A stretch of DNA of 45,646 bases, from NCBI RefSeq assembly GCF_003043455.1, contig NZ_PZGG01000015.1:1-45646 (forward strand), given 5' to 3'. A program made the position numbers and the translations under genes. Each line of letters begins with the position of its first letter. Positions within the stretch are counted from its first letter, which is position 1. Below the pieces are notes generated by a model, which ran no database searches, was not told the origin of the DNA, and worked only from the letters and a program-made list of their open reading frames with translations. Shown here in pieces: positions 27,236 through 35,525 of this stretch. The stretch comes from Staphylococcus simulans (GTDB taxonomy: Bacteria; Bacillota; Bacilli; Staphylococcales; Staphylococcaceae).

Positions 27236-27427
27236 ATGAATGACTCAACGTTTTGGAAACCCTTCATGATACCTGTCTATTTAATTGTTGCCTTTTTAGG
27301 TTTTCTATTATTTAAATTTTATATCCAAGCAAACATGGCTTCTATTATTTTGATTGTTGGTCCATTAATTTATATTGCTGGTGCTTCTATCATTTATAAT
27401 GCTAATCGCAAAAGGCAAGATAAATAG
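27236..27427 (+). CDS. Tiny two-helix membrane protein
   Basis: A 63-residue protein with two hydrophobic helices (about residues 10-28 and 33-53, the second IILIVGPLIYIAGASIIY) and a basic end NRKRQDK. The ATG at 27236 follows GAAAGGTG. An ORF start 15 bases upstream lies inside the ribosome site. It comes right after the small ABC operon on the same strand, separated by a terminator, and may be an accessory or immunity factor, but this rests on position only. Confidence 0.55.
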   Translation: MNDSTFWKPFMIPVYLIVAFLGFLLFKFYIQANMASIILIVGPLIYIAGASIIYNANRKRQDK

Positions 27428-27512
27428 CATTATATATTTTTCAACAACTGTTGTGTCTATCATTCTTCAATCGTGATTCACAATAGTTATTCTTTTATAT
27501 ATTCGAATGTTT

Positions 27513-27863
27513 TTAGCTTTTTACTTCTGCCAGCATAAAGCGCAACAATTTATCGACTTGAGAATCTTTGATGAAATAATACGCCATTTTCCCTTCTTTT
27601 TGAAAATCTATAACTTCTTTTTTATAGAGTATGCGTAAATGATGAGAGGTAGAGGCGATGCTCATTTTGAGTAATTTCGCAATGTCGCAAACACACAGTT
27701 TCTTTTCTTCAAGCAACGCAAATAAAATCGTTAATTTCTTTTCATCACCGATTGCGCTTAAAGTATTCATTGCTTTAATAGTATGTGTGTCATTTAAAAA
27801 TTCAGAAGCATTTTTCACTTTATCTTCATGCACATACATGATGTCACATTGTTCATTAGACAC
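27513..27863 (-). CDS. cadX: ArsR/SmtB-family cadmium-responsive regulator CadX
   Basis: A winged-helix repressor of 116 residues. It has the metal-binding CVC motif in KKLCVCDIAKLL (Cys57 and Cys59) on the helix before the recognition helix SIASTSHHLRILYKK, and a further Cys near the N terminus (EQCDIMYVHED) as in CadC-type sensors that bind Cd/Pb/Zn with three Cys. The ending KMAYYFIKDSQVDKLL is close to the CadX/CadB-type proteins found with cadD. The start codon is GTG at 27863. It follows cadD after 16 bases on the same strand and would repress the operon by binding the palindrome at 28508-28529. Confidence 0.85.
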   Translation of the reverse strand: MSNEQCDIMYVHEDKVKNASEFLNDTHTIKAMNTLSAIGDEKKLTILFALLEEKKLCVCDIAKLLKMSIASTSHHLRILYKKEVIDFQKEGKMAYYFIKDSQVDKLLRFMLAEVKS

Positions 27864-27879
27864 CTATCTCCCATCCTTT

Positions 27880-28497
27880 CTATGAAACAAAACTTAATAA
27901 CGTTTGTATGGTTCTATTTTCAATCAAAATGTATAAACCTAAACCAATATAGATAATCGCCATAATCCATCGATTATATTTCTCTACAGTTTCACCAATA
28001 CCTGGGACGTTTGCTAATTTTTGTGCAGAGAATACTAATAAGAAAATCATGATGATAAACACAATTAATGTCACAATAACTTGCGCCAAAGTCAAACTGA
28101 CAAAATACGGTACAAATAAACCGATATTATCTGCTCCACAACTCGCTAGAGTAACAAGCGCAACAATACCGACTAATTTAGATAGTCCTTTTTTATCCAA
28201 CTCTCTCTTTGCGCGTGCTTCTCCTTCACAATCATCAAATAATGCGACTTTGATTCCTAAATATAAAGGGATAATGCCTAATAAACCTAACATCCACTTT
28301 TCAGGCACAAAGTGTAAGACAAATGCAAAAAACAAACTGATCACAATTAAGGCACCTGAACCTAAAAATTGTCCAATATAAATATCTCGATACTCATGTT
28401 TGGTTTGCGCACGTGCGAAATAAATTAATAAAATCACTAACAAATCTAAAGCAGTCGCAGTATAAAGCACAACTGCAGTCAAAGCGGTCTGTATCAC
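27880..28497 (-). CDS. cadD: Cadmium resistance transporter CadD
   Basis: A 205-residue membrane transporter of the CadD family, giving low-level cadmium resistance in staphylococci, with about six helices. The acidic cytoplasmic segment FDDCEGEARAKRELDKKG lies between helices 3 and 4, and LASCGADNIGLFVPYF is a conserved metal-site-like motif. Length fits the known proteins (about 205-209). The start codon is GTG at 28497 with GAGGTGAC just upstream. It heads a cadD-cadX operon controlled by a promoter whose TATAAT touches the probable CadX operator. Such operons are often on plasmids; here it appears chromosomal. Confidence 0.9.
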   Translation of the reverse strand: MIQTALTAVVLYTATALDLLVILLIYFARAQTKHEYRDIYIGQFLGSGALIVISLFFAFVLHFVPEKWMLGLLGIIPLYLGIKVALFDDCEGEARAKRELDKKGLSKLVGIVALVTLASCGADNIGLFVPYFVSLTLAQVIVTLIVFIIMIFLLVFSAQKLANVPGIGETVEKYNRWIMAIIYIGLGLYILIENRTIQTLLSFVS

Positions 28498-28507
28498 TTT
28501 GTCACCT

Positions 28508-28529
28508 CATTCAAAAATAAATTTGAATG
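28508..28529 (-). promoter_or_regulatory. Probable CadX operator and cadD promoter
   Basis: CATTCAAA and TTTGAATG form perfect 8-bp arms around six bases. This closely resembles the ATTCAAA-N6-TTTGAAT operator bound by CadC-type ArsR proteins. A TATAAT on the minus strand at 28531-28536 abuts it, so the operator covers the transcription start, and the cadD ribosome site and GTG follow directly. Confidence 0.75.
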
Positions 28530-28571
28530 TATTATAACACTTTAAAAATTAAAATCACAGGTCATAATAAA

Positions 28572-28596
28572 AAGACCTTCATATAGCGAAGGTCTT
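28572..28596 (-). terminator. Terminator of the mur operon
   Basis: AAGACCTTC (28572-28580) and GAAGGTCTT (28588-28596) form a perfect stem with TTTTTATTA following on the minus strand. It ends the mupG-murQ-murP-murR-hydrolase unit. Confidence 0.75.
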
Positions 28597-28607
28597 AACA
28601 TCTATCA

Positions 28608-29462
28608 TTATGAGCGCAGTATCTTTTTAATTTCTTTCGCAAATCGTTTAGGTTGTTGTGCATAACCATAATGACCACCTACAACTTTAAACACATTTGT
28701 GTTTAAGCTATGTGCAAAATATTTAGCCGCTTCATACCCTAACGATTCTTTCGATTGTTCACCTTGTAAGAACTTGATTGAAACATCTTTGGTCTTCAAA
28801 GTTTCTATATCAATTTGATAATTTAAATATTGACGTAGTTCATATTGAAGCCAAATATTTGTGGATTCACTACTGCGTATTTGTGAAGTACTTGGCGAAC
28901 AAACAGCACATGGTGCAATGGTATTCTCTACTAACACCTGCATATCTGAGTGTGAAGGATTGATTAGACGTTCATATTGGCGCATTGCAGCCGACACGCC
29001 TTCAATCATTGCAGTACGTGCAATTTGTTCAGTTTGTTTCACATAATCTTCTCCATTTGGAAATGCTGAAGTATTTAAAGGTTCATGTATCAGTAATGTC
29101 TGAACTAATTCAGGATACATACACGCAAATTCTAATGCAGGTACAGCGCCTGTGTCTGTCGCAAAGAGATAAACAGGATGATTACTCAATGTTTGTATTA
29201 ATGTTTTAATATCTTCAACATCCATGGTTAAACAATACGTATCTTTGGTGTTTGCGATAGAACTTGGTAAAGCCGTTAACAATTCACTTGCGCCATATCC
29301 TCGTCTATCAGGTAAGACTACAGTAAAATCATCTTCTAGCTTATGTGCTAAATCCAAGTAACTATCATTAATTCCGCTTGCACCAGGAATACATAACAAA
29401 ATCGGTCCATGTCCCATCATGTCATAACGAATGATTGCATTATTTGTTTCTAAAGCATACAT
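28608..29462 (-). CDS. Alpha/beta hydrolase with Asp at the nucleophile position
   Basis: A 284-residue alpha/beta-hydrolase-fold protein. The oxyanion region is MMGHGPILLCIPGASG, strand 5/nucleophile elbow is YLFATDTGAVPALEFA, and the catalytic His is probably in VVGGHYGYAQQP near the end. At the elbow the usual GxSxG Ser is Asp (A-T-D-T-G), as in haloalkane dehalogenases and epoxide hydrolases, which use an Asp ester intermediate. Substrate unknown. Start: ATG at 29462 with AAAGGA nine bases upstream; the ATG at 29471 with GGAG eight bases upstream is an alternative. It follows murR by about 40 bases on the same strand before the common terminator, so it may be part of the muramic acid operon. 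Confidence 0.75.
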   Translation of the reverse strand: MYALETNNAIIRYDMMGHGPILLCIPGASGINDSYLDLAHKLEDDFTVVLPDRRGYGASELLTALPSSIANTKDTYCLTMDVEDIKTLIQTLSNHPVYLFATDTGAVPALEFACMYPELVQTLLIHEPLNTSAFPNGEDYVKQTEQIARTAMIEGVSAAMRQYERLINPSHSDMQVLVENTIAPCAVCSPSTSQIRSSESTNIWLQYELRQYLNYQIDIETLKTKDVSIKFLQGEQSKESLGYEAAKYFAHSLNTNVFKVVGGHYGYAQQPKRFAKEIKKILRS

Positions 29463-29503
29463 TTCTCTCATTCCTTTAACTCCATCATTACTATCATCAT
29501 ACC

Positions 29504-30364
29504 TCAATCTTCATCAACATATAAATCAACTGCATCTCTTGTCTGACTTAAATGTGCGATATGGTTTGTATAGTCTTTCGCAAGATACGTGTAGAATAAG
29601 GTATCAACAGTGATGAGCTGTGCGATTAACGAACTCGTTGCGGCTAATCGTAAACTACGATCTGAACTTGCGTCATGGAATAAACACTCATCCGCATAAG
29701 TTGCGAGGTCTGAATTTTGACGACTAGTCATACCGATAACTGGAACATGATAATGGCGTGCTACTTGTGCTAATTTTAATGTTTCTCGATTTTGACCAGA
29801 GTTTGAAATACCTATCATTAAAGTATCTTCATTGCTATTGCCAGCTAGTGTTGTTGCGATAATATGTGCATCTGAACTATGAACAACATTCATCCCTGCT
29901 CTTGTAAATTTTTGGAAGATATCTTCTGCCACAATATGGCTTGCCCCTACGCCAAACACTACTAATTTCTTGCAATGTCTTAACTTTTCAGCAATCGTTT
30001 CTAACGTTTGATCATCTAATAAAGTTTCAGTTGTTTTCAAAGTATACGCTGCTCGATTGAACAGTTTATTCTTAATTTCATTTGCAGGTTCATCTTGTTC
30101 CATTTCTTGATACACACTTGCCTGATGGTTAGGTAAATAACTTGAAATGGCTAACTTCAAATCAACTAATCCTTTGAATCCTAATTTGTGCACACAACGA
30201 ATCACAGTGGCTGAACTCGTTTGTGTCTTTTTGCCTAACGCTTGTGCACTCATTTCTAATACTGCTTCTGGTGCTTCAACCAAATAACGTGCCACTTGCT
30301 GCTCATTTTTAGTCAGCTGTTCCATCTGTTCTTCAATATAAATTAATAGTTGTTCATTTCTCAT
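29504..30364 (-). CDS. murR: RpiR/MurR-family transcriptional regulator
   Basis: A 286-residue regulator with an N-terminal RpiR helix-turn-helix (about residues 1-75, with KKTQTSSATVIRCVHKLGF as recognition region) and a C-terminal SIS sugar-phosphate-binding domain (from about 115, VFGVGASHIVAEDIFQKF and GISNSGQNRETLKLA). It most likely senses N-acetylmuramic acid 6-phosphate and represses the operon. It starts five bases after the murP stop with AAGAGGTG upstream. Gene order and content match the staphylococcal mupG-murQ-murP-murR operon. Confidence 0.88.
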   Translation of the reverse strand: MRNEQLLIYIEEQMEQLTKNEQQVARYLVEAPEAVLEMSAQALGKKTQTSSATVIRCVHKLGFKGLVDLKLAISSYLPNHQASVYQEMEQDEPANEIKNKLFNRAAYTLKTTETLLDDQTLETIAEKLRHCKKLVVFGVGASHIVAEDIFQKFTRAGMNVVHSSDAHIIATTLAGNSNEDTLMIGISNSGQNRETLKLAQVARHYHVPVIGMTSRQNSDLATYADECLFHDASSDRSLRLAATSSLIAQLITVDTLFYTYLAKDYTNHIAHLSQTRDAVDLYVDED

Positions 30365-30369
30365 AGGTT

Positions 30370-31824
30370 TTACACCTCTTCTTCAACAGCTTGAGGTGCA
30401 GTCATTTCTTTGGTTGTTCCGAAGAAGTACGTCGCGATAAATCCTCCTGCATACGCAGCTAATATACCTGCAATGTAACCTAAATACATATTGTCATAAA
30501 TCAAAGGAATCAATGATAAACCACTTGGTCCAATAGCAACCGCACCAATATGTCCAATACCGCCTATGACTGCACCGCCAATACCGCCACCAATACACGC
30601 GGTAATGAATGGACGACCTAATGGTAAAGTCACACCATAAATTAAAGGTTCTCCAATACCTAATATTCCTGCAGGTAATGCACCTTTTAATAAACGAATA
30701 ATCTTTTTATTCTTACGACATCTTACCCAAAGTGCTAATGCTGCGCCAACTTGACCTGCACCAGCCATCGCAAGAATCGGCAATAAGAACGTAGCATGAT
30801 CTTGGTTGATCATTTCTATATGAATCGGTGTTAAAACTTGATGTAAACCAAACATAACTAATGGCAAGAATGTCGCACCAAGGATAAAGCCGCTAAATGC
30901 GCCGCCAATATCTAACACCCAGTTAATGATACCGAGCAGACCTTCTGAGATTACCCCTGCAATCGGCATAATTAAGAAAATCGTCGCAAGTCCCATAATC
31001 AATAACGTAATTGTAGGTGTTACAATAATGTCCACCGCATTCGGAATAATTTTATGCAGACGTTTTTCAACAATTGACAGTAACCATACCGCAAAGATGA
31101 CACCGATAACCCCACCTTGTCCAGGCGCTAATGCTTCACCGTTAAAGATATTATGCAACGGTTGTTCAGGTGTCATACCTGTCAACATAGTAGTACCGCC
31201 AATCACACCGCCGAGCCCTGGTGTTGCGCCAAATTCTCTCGCCGCATTAATCCCGACATAGATGACTAAATAAGCTAGTAAACCGCTTTTGATAATATCA
31301 AAGACTAAAGTCAGCTGTTTCCACATTGCACCTTCAATATAGCCAGCTGATAATAAGTTCGTCAGTACGGCCGCAATCCCACCGATTAAACCGGCCCCGA
31401 CAAACGCTGGAATTAGAGGTACAAAGATGTTTGCGATGACTCTTAGTACTTTTTTCCATTTAGATTTTTTCTGCTTATCCTTCATCTGACTTTTAAAGAG
31501 TTGTGCTTCTGATTCTACATGCTCTTTATCTGTTTGATGTGAAGGTTCATGATGAACGATTTTTTCACCTAAAGGCGTGCCAATCATTTCACTCATTTCA
31601 TGTGCGACTTTATTAACAGTACCTGGGCCTACAATAACTTGTAGCGTTTCATCTTCTACAACTCCCATCACACCATCTATTGCTTTGAGTCTTTCAAGAT
31701 TCACTTTAGAGTAATCAATAATATCCATACGCACACGTGTCATACAATGAATCACACGTTCTAAATTTGCTTTACCGCCAACATTACTTAATATTTCCTG
31801 GGCAATCTTTTTTTCTTTTGACAT
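30370..31824 (-). CDS. murP: N-acetylmuramic acid PTS transporter EIIBC
   Basis: A 484-residue phosphotransferase permease with an N-terminal EIIB domain (phospho-accepting Cys27 in [12 protein letters not shown]) and a C-terminal EIIC domain of about ten helices ([18 protein letters not shown], then [20 protein letters not shown] with the sugar-binding GEP motif). It lacks its own EIIA and would use a general glucose-type EIIA. It takes up MurNAc, or MurNAc-GlcNAc released from the wall, and phosphorylates it. GAGGAGC precedes the ATG at 31824. It lies 15 bases after murQ in the same operon. Confidence 0.9.
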   Translation of the reverse strand: MSKEKKIAQEILSNVGGKANLERVIHCMTRVRMDIIDYSKVNLERLKAIDGVMGVVEDETLQVIVGPGTVNKVAHEMSEMIGTPLGEKIVHHEPSHQTDKEHVESEAQLFKSQMKDKQKKSKWKKVLRVIANIFVPLIPAFVGAGLIGGIAAVLTNLLSAGYIEGAMWKQLTLVFDIIKSGLLAYLVIYVGINAAREFGATPGLGGVIGGTTMLTGMTPEQPLHNIFNGEALAPGQGGVIGVIFAVWLLSIVEKRLHKIIPNAVDIIVTPTITLLIMGLATIFLIMPIAGVISEGLLGIINWVLDIGGAFSGFILGATFLPLVMFGLHQVLTPIHIEMINQDHATFLLPILAMAGAGQVGAALALWVRCRKNKKIIRLLKGALPAGILGIGEPLIYGVTLPLGRPFITACIGGGIGGAVIGGIGHIGAVAIGPSGLSLIPLIYDNMYLGYIAGILAAYAGGFIATYFFGTTKEMTAPQAVEEEV

Positions 31825-31838
31825 TGTTGTTCAGCTCC

Positions 31839-32723
31839 TCATGTTTTTCTGATAAAACCATCAGCTTTTTTTAAACGTTCAACAGCTTCTTCATATGAAA
31901 TATCATGTAATCCCATGACAATCGCAGCTTTCACGTGACCTTTACTGTCATGAAATAACTTTTTGCTCTCTGTTTCAGAGGTATTAACCACTTCCGAAAT
32001 GATATTTAGCGCGCGTCTTCTCAGTTTTTCATTCGTTGGTTGCACGTCTACCATCAAATTTTCATAAACTTTACCGATGCCGACCATTGCGCCTGTAGAT
32101 ATCATATTCAATACTAATTTTTGTGCTGTTCCGGACTTCAAGCGTGTAGAACCTGTCAGAATTTCAGGACCTACTTCTATTTCAATCGCAATCTCAGCCA
32201 CTGCACCAATTGCCGTATCTTTATTACAAGCAATCGCTGCTGTATTCGCACCTATCGCGTTCGCATATTCCAGTCCTCCAATGACATAAGGCGTTCTGCC
32301 GCTCGCTGCTAATCCGATCACTGTATCTACTTTATTAAGTTCAATATCTTTTAAATCTTGTTCACCAAGCGCTTTACTATCTTCAGCGCCTTCTACAGCT
32401 TCAGTCATTGCTTTAGCACCACCTGCAATTAACCCAATCACATCATCACGTGTCACACCGAAGGTCGGCACACATTCAGCAGCATCTAATACACCTAATC
32501 TGCCGCTCGTGCCTGCCCCCATATAAATTAATCTGCCACCTTGTTTAAATCCTTCAATAACAGTATCAATCACACGTGCAATAGATGCATTTTCTTTGGC
32601 AATCGCTTGGGCAACAGTTTGATCTTCTTGGTTCATCAAAGCAACAAAATTTTCTGTGCTTAATTCATCAAGGTGCATCGTTTTCTTATTGCGTTGTTCA
32701 GTTGTCATTTTATTAATGTCCAT
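31839..32723 (-). CDS. murQ: N-acetylmuramic acid 6-phosphate etherase
   Basis: MurQ cleaves the lactyl ether of MurNAc-6-phosphate to give GlcNAc-6-phosphate and D-lactate. The 294-residue protein has a SIS domain with the family signature YMGAGTSGRLGVLDAAECVP near residue 60, the GLAASGRTPYVIGGL loop and the C-terminal helical part DISYEEAVERLKKADG. The ATG at 32723 has GAGGAGGAAAG upstream; a longer frame start at 32771 is inside the upstream gene without support. It overlaps the end of mupG by 11 bases, consistent with coupling. D-lactate produced could be used or excreted. Confidence 0.95.
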   Translation of the reverse strand: MDINKMTTEQRNKKTMHLDELSTENFVALMNQEDQTVAQAIAKENASIARVIDTVIEGFKQGGRLIYMGAGTSGRLGVLDAAECVPTFGVTRDDVIGLIAGGAKAMTEAVEGAEDSKALGEQDLKDIELNKVDTVIGLAASGRTPYVIGGLEYANAIGANTAAIACNKDTAIGAVAEIAIEIEVGPEILTGSTRLKSGTAQKLVLNMISTGAMVGIGKVYENLMVDVQPTNEKLRRRALNIISEVVNTSETESKKLFHDSKGHVKAAIVMGLHDISYEEAVERLKKADGFIRKT

Positions 32724-33774
32724 GACTTTCCTCCTCAACTGAAACGAATTCAAATGCGGTATTCGACCCAATTATGTTAATACAATCTAAATCACGGGCG
32801 TCGACATAACCTAATACATTGACCGCTTCATCCTTAGGTAAATCACACCTTACAATTTGAAGTTCATTCATATAACGGCCATATAATTCATTATCTAATG
32901 TCACAGCTCCTTTACGACGTTCTACGACATTGTTTGGCGTTACTTGTTCAGTAAATGATTTACGTGCTTCAATCGCTCTCACCACATCACGTGCAACATC
33001 TGGGCGATTGTGATAAACCCCTAAATACTTACTATCTGAGCTTAAATTTGTTCGTAAAACAACACGTTTTAATCTGAAGTAAGCATCAAATTGATGGATT
33101 AGGAACGCATCAATTTGGCTGTCACCGATACAAGCGATATCACATAAATCCTGTTCAAGTTCAACTGATGCGGCTAATGGATGATATGCTCGATGATCTT
33201 CTAGTGTAGGTAAACCACGGTAAATAGGCCCTCTCAATTGAGTACCAGGCACAAACGCCATGATTTGAATTTCAGGAAACGCACCTTTTAAACGTTCATT
33301 GATATGTTGAAAGAAAGAACGTGCTAAACCTGTATCAGGCCTTGGATAATAATTATGTGCAACTAAAATGTTTTCCTGAGATATTGCACGATCACTCAGC
33401 TCTCTTAAAATTTGAAATGCATCAGTACTCGCATTCAACATCACTGAATATTTCGCTTCTACGTACTCTGCCAAACTATCCATATCTACCGCTTCATCCA
33501 AACGAACAATATCAATGCCCGCCTCGCGAATCGTTTCTGGTTCCTTTAAAGACAGCCCGAGTTGACGCAAAGTTTCTCCATTCACATCAGCGATAATTTG
33601 TGCACGGTTCGCATTAATCTCTGCTAATTGCTTTAACCGCGTCAAATACGTATCTTGGTTATCTTCTGGAATTTGAAGAGACGTAAATATATACCGAAAT
33701 CCATGGTTCAACATTTTGTCGATATACGCTTCATCAAATGCTTCTCCTAAATAGACAGAAAACCCTAAATTCAA
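32713..33774 (-). CDS. mupG: 6-phospho-N-acetylmuramidase MupG (DUF871)
   Basis: MupG hydrolyses MurNAc-6-phosphate-GlcNAc, the internalised wall disaccharide, into its two sugars, so that MurQ can act. The protein has about 353 residues (S. aureus MupG is about 351): a TIM-barrel N-terminal part starting LGFSVYLGEAF, with NYYPRPDTGLARSFF and FVPGTQLRGPIYRGLPTLED typical of DUF871, and a C-terminal cyclophilin-like part. The GTG at 33783 is adjacent to the ribosome site, while a TTG at 33774 has AGAGGTG six bases upstream and gives MNLGFSVYLGE; the TTG is chosen. First gene of the operon, with a cre site about 95 bases upstream. Confidence 0.9.
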   Translation of the reverse strand: MNLGFSVYLGEAFDEAYIDKMLNHGFRYIFTSLQIPEDNQDTYLTRLKQLAEINANRAQIIADVNGETLRQLGLSLKEPETIREAGIDIVRLDEAVDMDSLAEYVEAKYSVMLNASTDAFQILRELSDRAISQENILVAHNYYPRPDTGLARSFFQHINERLKGAFPEIQIMAFVPGTQLRGPIYRGLPTLEDHRAYHPLAASVELEQDLCDIACIGDSQIDAFLIHQFDAYFRLKRVVLRTNLSSDSKYLGVYHNRPDVARDVVRAIEARKSFTEQVTPNNVVERRKGAVTLDNELYGRYMNELQIVRCDLPKDEAVNVLGYVDARDLDCINIIGSNTAFEFVSVEEESHGH

Positions 33775-33866
33775 TTCAACCACCTCTTTTATTTATTCTT
33801 ATTTTCATCCCAATCAACTGCTTTTTGTATGTAACATTGTGAATTAAACAACTGCAGTCAATCATG

Positions 33867-33880
33867 TGTAATCGCTTACA
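33867..33880. promoter_or_regulatory. cre site upstream of the mupG operon
   Basis: TGTAATCGCTTACA matches the cre consensus at 13 of 14 positions and is close to palindromic. It lies about 95 bases before the mupG start, in the expected promoter region. CcpA repression of amino-sugar uptake is well known in staphylococci, so the site is plausible. The remaining 266-base gap shows no gene. Confidence 0.6.
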
Positions 33881-34040
33881 TTATTACATAATTGAAATTA
33901 CATTACAATATCAAAATAGATTATAGATATTTTTGTAATGACAGTTCAATTTTAATTTTTAAACTCAACCCTCCACTACACCAAACAGACGTGCTACAAT
34001 AGTCAGTAATATCACATTAACGCTAGAAAAGAGGCCGACT

Positions 34041-34346
34041 ATGATTAAAGAAACACTGCAACTTTTTAATGAAGGCACACCGATTTTAAATATTTTACAA
34101 GATGGCAGACGACAAGAGCTGTTAGTTTTGTTATGTAAAAAAGGACCTTTGACAGTAAACCAATTAACTGAACTTGTCTCTATTTCACGCCCTGCAGTCT
34201 CACACCATTTGAAGCTGATGTTAGAGGCCGGAATACTTTCTGTTGAACAAAAAGGACTTGAACGTTATTATCGTTCTGACTTAGGTCCAACACTCGATTG
34301 GTTAAAAGCATTAACCGCTTCTCTTGAAGATGATTTAAAACGCTAA
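34041..34346 (+). CDS. ArsR-family regulator without a metal site
   Basis: A 101-residue winged-helix protein. The helix-turn-helix is LTVNQLTELVSISRPAVSHH with the recognition helix RPAVSHHLKLML, followed by the wing LSVEQKGLERYYRSD. The usual ELCVC metal motif is replaced by KKGPLTVNQL and there is only one Cys (VLLCKKG), so it is not a Cd/As-type metal sensor; a redox or small-molecule signal is more likely. The ATG at 34041 has AAAAGAGG upstream. It lies 93 bases upstream of the esterase gene on the same strand, with a 24-bp palindrome between them that probably is its operator. Confidence 0.82.
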   Translation: MIKETLQLFNEGTPILNILQDGRRQELLVLLCKKGPLTVNQLTELVSISRPAVSHHLKLMLEAGILSVEQKGLERYYRSDLGPTLDWLKALTASLEDDLKR

Positions 34347-34363
34347 GCTGCTTTTGAGCATAT

Positions 34364-34387
34364 CTATGTTTAAGTTCGTAAACATAG
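34364..34387. promoter_or_regulatory. 24-bp palindromic operator, copy 1
   Basis: CTATGTTTA and TAAACATAG form perfect 9-bp arms around AGTTCG. A TATACT at 34391-34396 would be the -10 box of the esterase promoter, so a bound repressor would block it. An almost identical site in opposite orientation lies at 38429-38452. The regulator is presumably the ArsR-type protein next door. Confidence 0.65.
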
Positions 34388-34439
34388 TGGTATACTTTTA
34401 CCAGAGAAAGAGACATTCTATATATGAAGGAGCTTGATT

Positions 34440-35393
34440 ATGACTCAAAAAATTATTTTAGAACAAGCAGCACTTGACTTTGCGAAAGCCAATGACCCAC
34501 ATCCACGTATATATGAGTTACCTCCAGAAGAAGGTCGAAAATTATTAGAAGATGTACAGTCTTCAGATATTCAAAAATATGATGTAGATATTGAGGATAC
34601 AACATTTGAAACAAAATCTTATGGCGAAGTTCCTGTTCGATTCATTCGTCCAAAAGGAAACCAAGAAAAATTACCAGTGATTTATTATATTCATGGTGCA
34701 GGTTGGGTATTCGGAAGCCCACATACACACGATAAACTTGTCAGAGAACTTGCGGCACGTACAAACTCAGTTGTTGTCTTCCCTGATTACGATTTATCAC
34801 CTGAAGCTAAATATCCGACAGCAATTGAACAAAACTATGATGTCTTACAACAATTAAAAGATGTCGCAGAGGACAAAAATTTAGACTTAAACCGCTTAAC
34901 AGTAGCTGGCGATTCAGTCGGCGGTAATATGTCAGCGGTTATGACATTAATGACAAAACAACGTAATGGCTTACCAATCCATCAACAATTACTCTATTAT
35001 CCAGTAACGAATGCAGCCTTTGATACAGATTCTTATAATGAATTCGCAGAAGGTTGCTATTTAACAAAAGAAGGTATGCAGTGGTTCTGGGATCAATATA
35101 CAACAGATGAAAATGAGCGTGCAGAAATTACTGCTTCACCTTTACGTGCATCATTAGAAGAATTAAAAGACTTGCCAAAAGCGATGATTATCAACGCTGA
35201 AGCTGATGTATTACGTGATGAAGGCGAAGCTTATGCGCACAAATTAAGAGAAGCTCGCAATGATGTGACACATGCACGCATGCAAGGTACAATTCATGAC
35301 TTTGTGATGGTTAACGATTTAGACCAAACAAACGCAGCACGTGCAGCGATGGATTTATCTACAGACTGGATCAATAAACAAAACAAACAATAA
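34440..35393 (+). CDS. Alpha/beta hydrolase, HSL-type esterase
   Basis: A 317-residue serine esterase of the hormone-sensitive-lipase group. Seen are the oxyanion motif YIHGAGWVFGS (HGGGW-like), the nucleophile motif AGDSVGGNMSAVM near residue 160 (GDSxG), the acid Asp in INAEADVLRDEGEAY and the base His in GTIHDFVM. It would hydrolyse short-chain esters or lipids in the cytoplasm. The ATG at 34440 follows GAAGGAG; a TTG six bases earlier is unlikely. Downstream of the ArsR gene and probably under its control. Confidence 0.87.
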   Translation: MTQKIILEQAALDFAKANDPHPRIYELPPEEGRKLLEDVQSSDIQKYDVDIEDTTFETKSYGEVPVRFIRPKGNQEKLPVIYYIHGAGWVFGSPHTHDKLVRELAARTNSVVVFPDYDLSPEAKYPTAIEQNYDVLQQLKDVAEDKNLDLNRLTVAGDSVGGNMSAVMTLMTKQRNGLPIHQQLLYYPVTNAAFDTDSYNEFAEGCYLTKEGMQWFWDQYTTDENERAEITASPLRASLEELKDLPKAMIINAEADVLRDEGEAYAHKLREARNDVTHARMQGTIHDFVMVNDLDQTNAARAAMDLSTDWINKQNKQ

Positions 35394-35409
35394 ATGAATG
35401 ATTCACTTT

Positions 35410-35436
35410 AAGACTGATGCTTCTGGCATCGGTCTT
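35410..35436 (+). terminator. Terminator of the esterase gene
   Basis: AAGACTGATGC (35410-35420) pairs with GCATCGGTCTT (35426-35436) and is followed by TTTCTATAT. Confidence 0.75.
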
Positions 35437-35447
35437 TTTCTATATAC

Positions 35448-35482
35448 CAAAAACACGTCCCTGCATGAAGGAACGTGTTTTG
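35448..35482 (-). terminator. Terminator of adhE
   Basis: CAAAAACACGTCC (35448-35460) and GGAACGTGTTTTG (35470-35482) pair with one G-U or mismatch. It lies 44 bases past the adhE stop on the minus strand. Confidence 0.65.
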
Positions 35483-35525
35483 AATGGATGATTGAATTTT
35501 AGTCATTTGGAAAAGTCATCGCGAC

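Noticed and set aside
30926-31261. A 111-residue plus-strand open frame
   Set aside because: Antisense shadow of murP with Pro/Ile-rich composition and no ribosome site.
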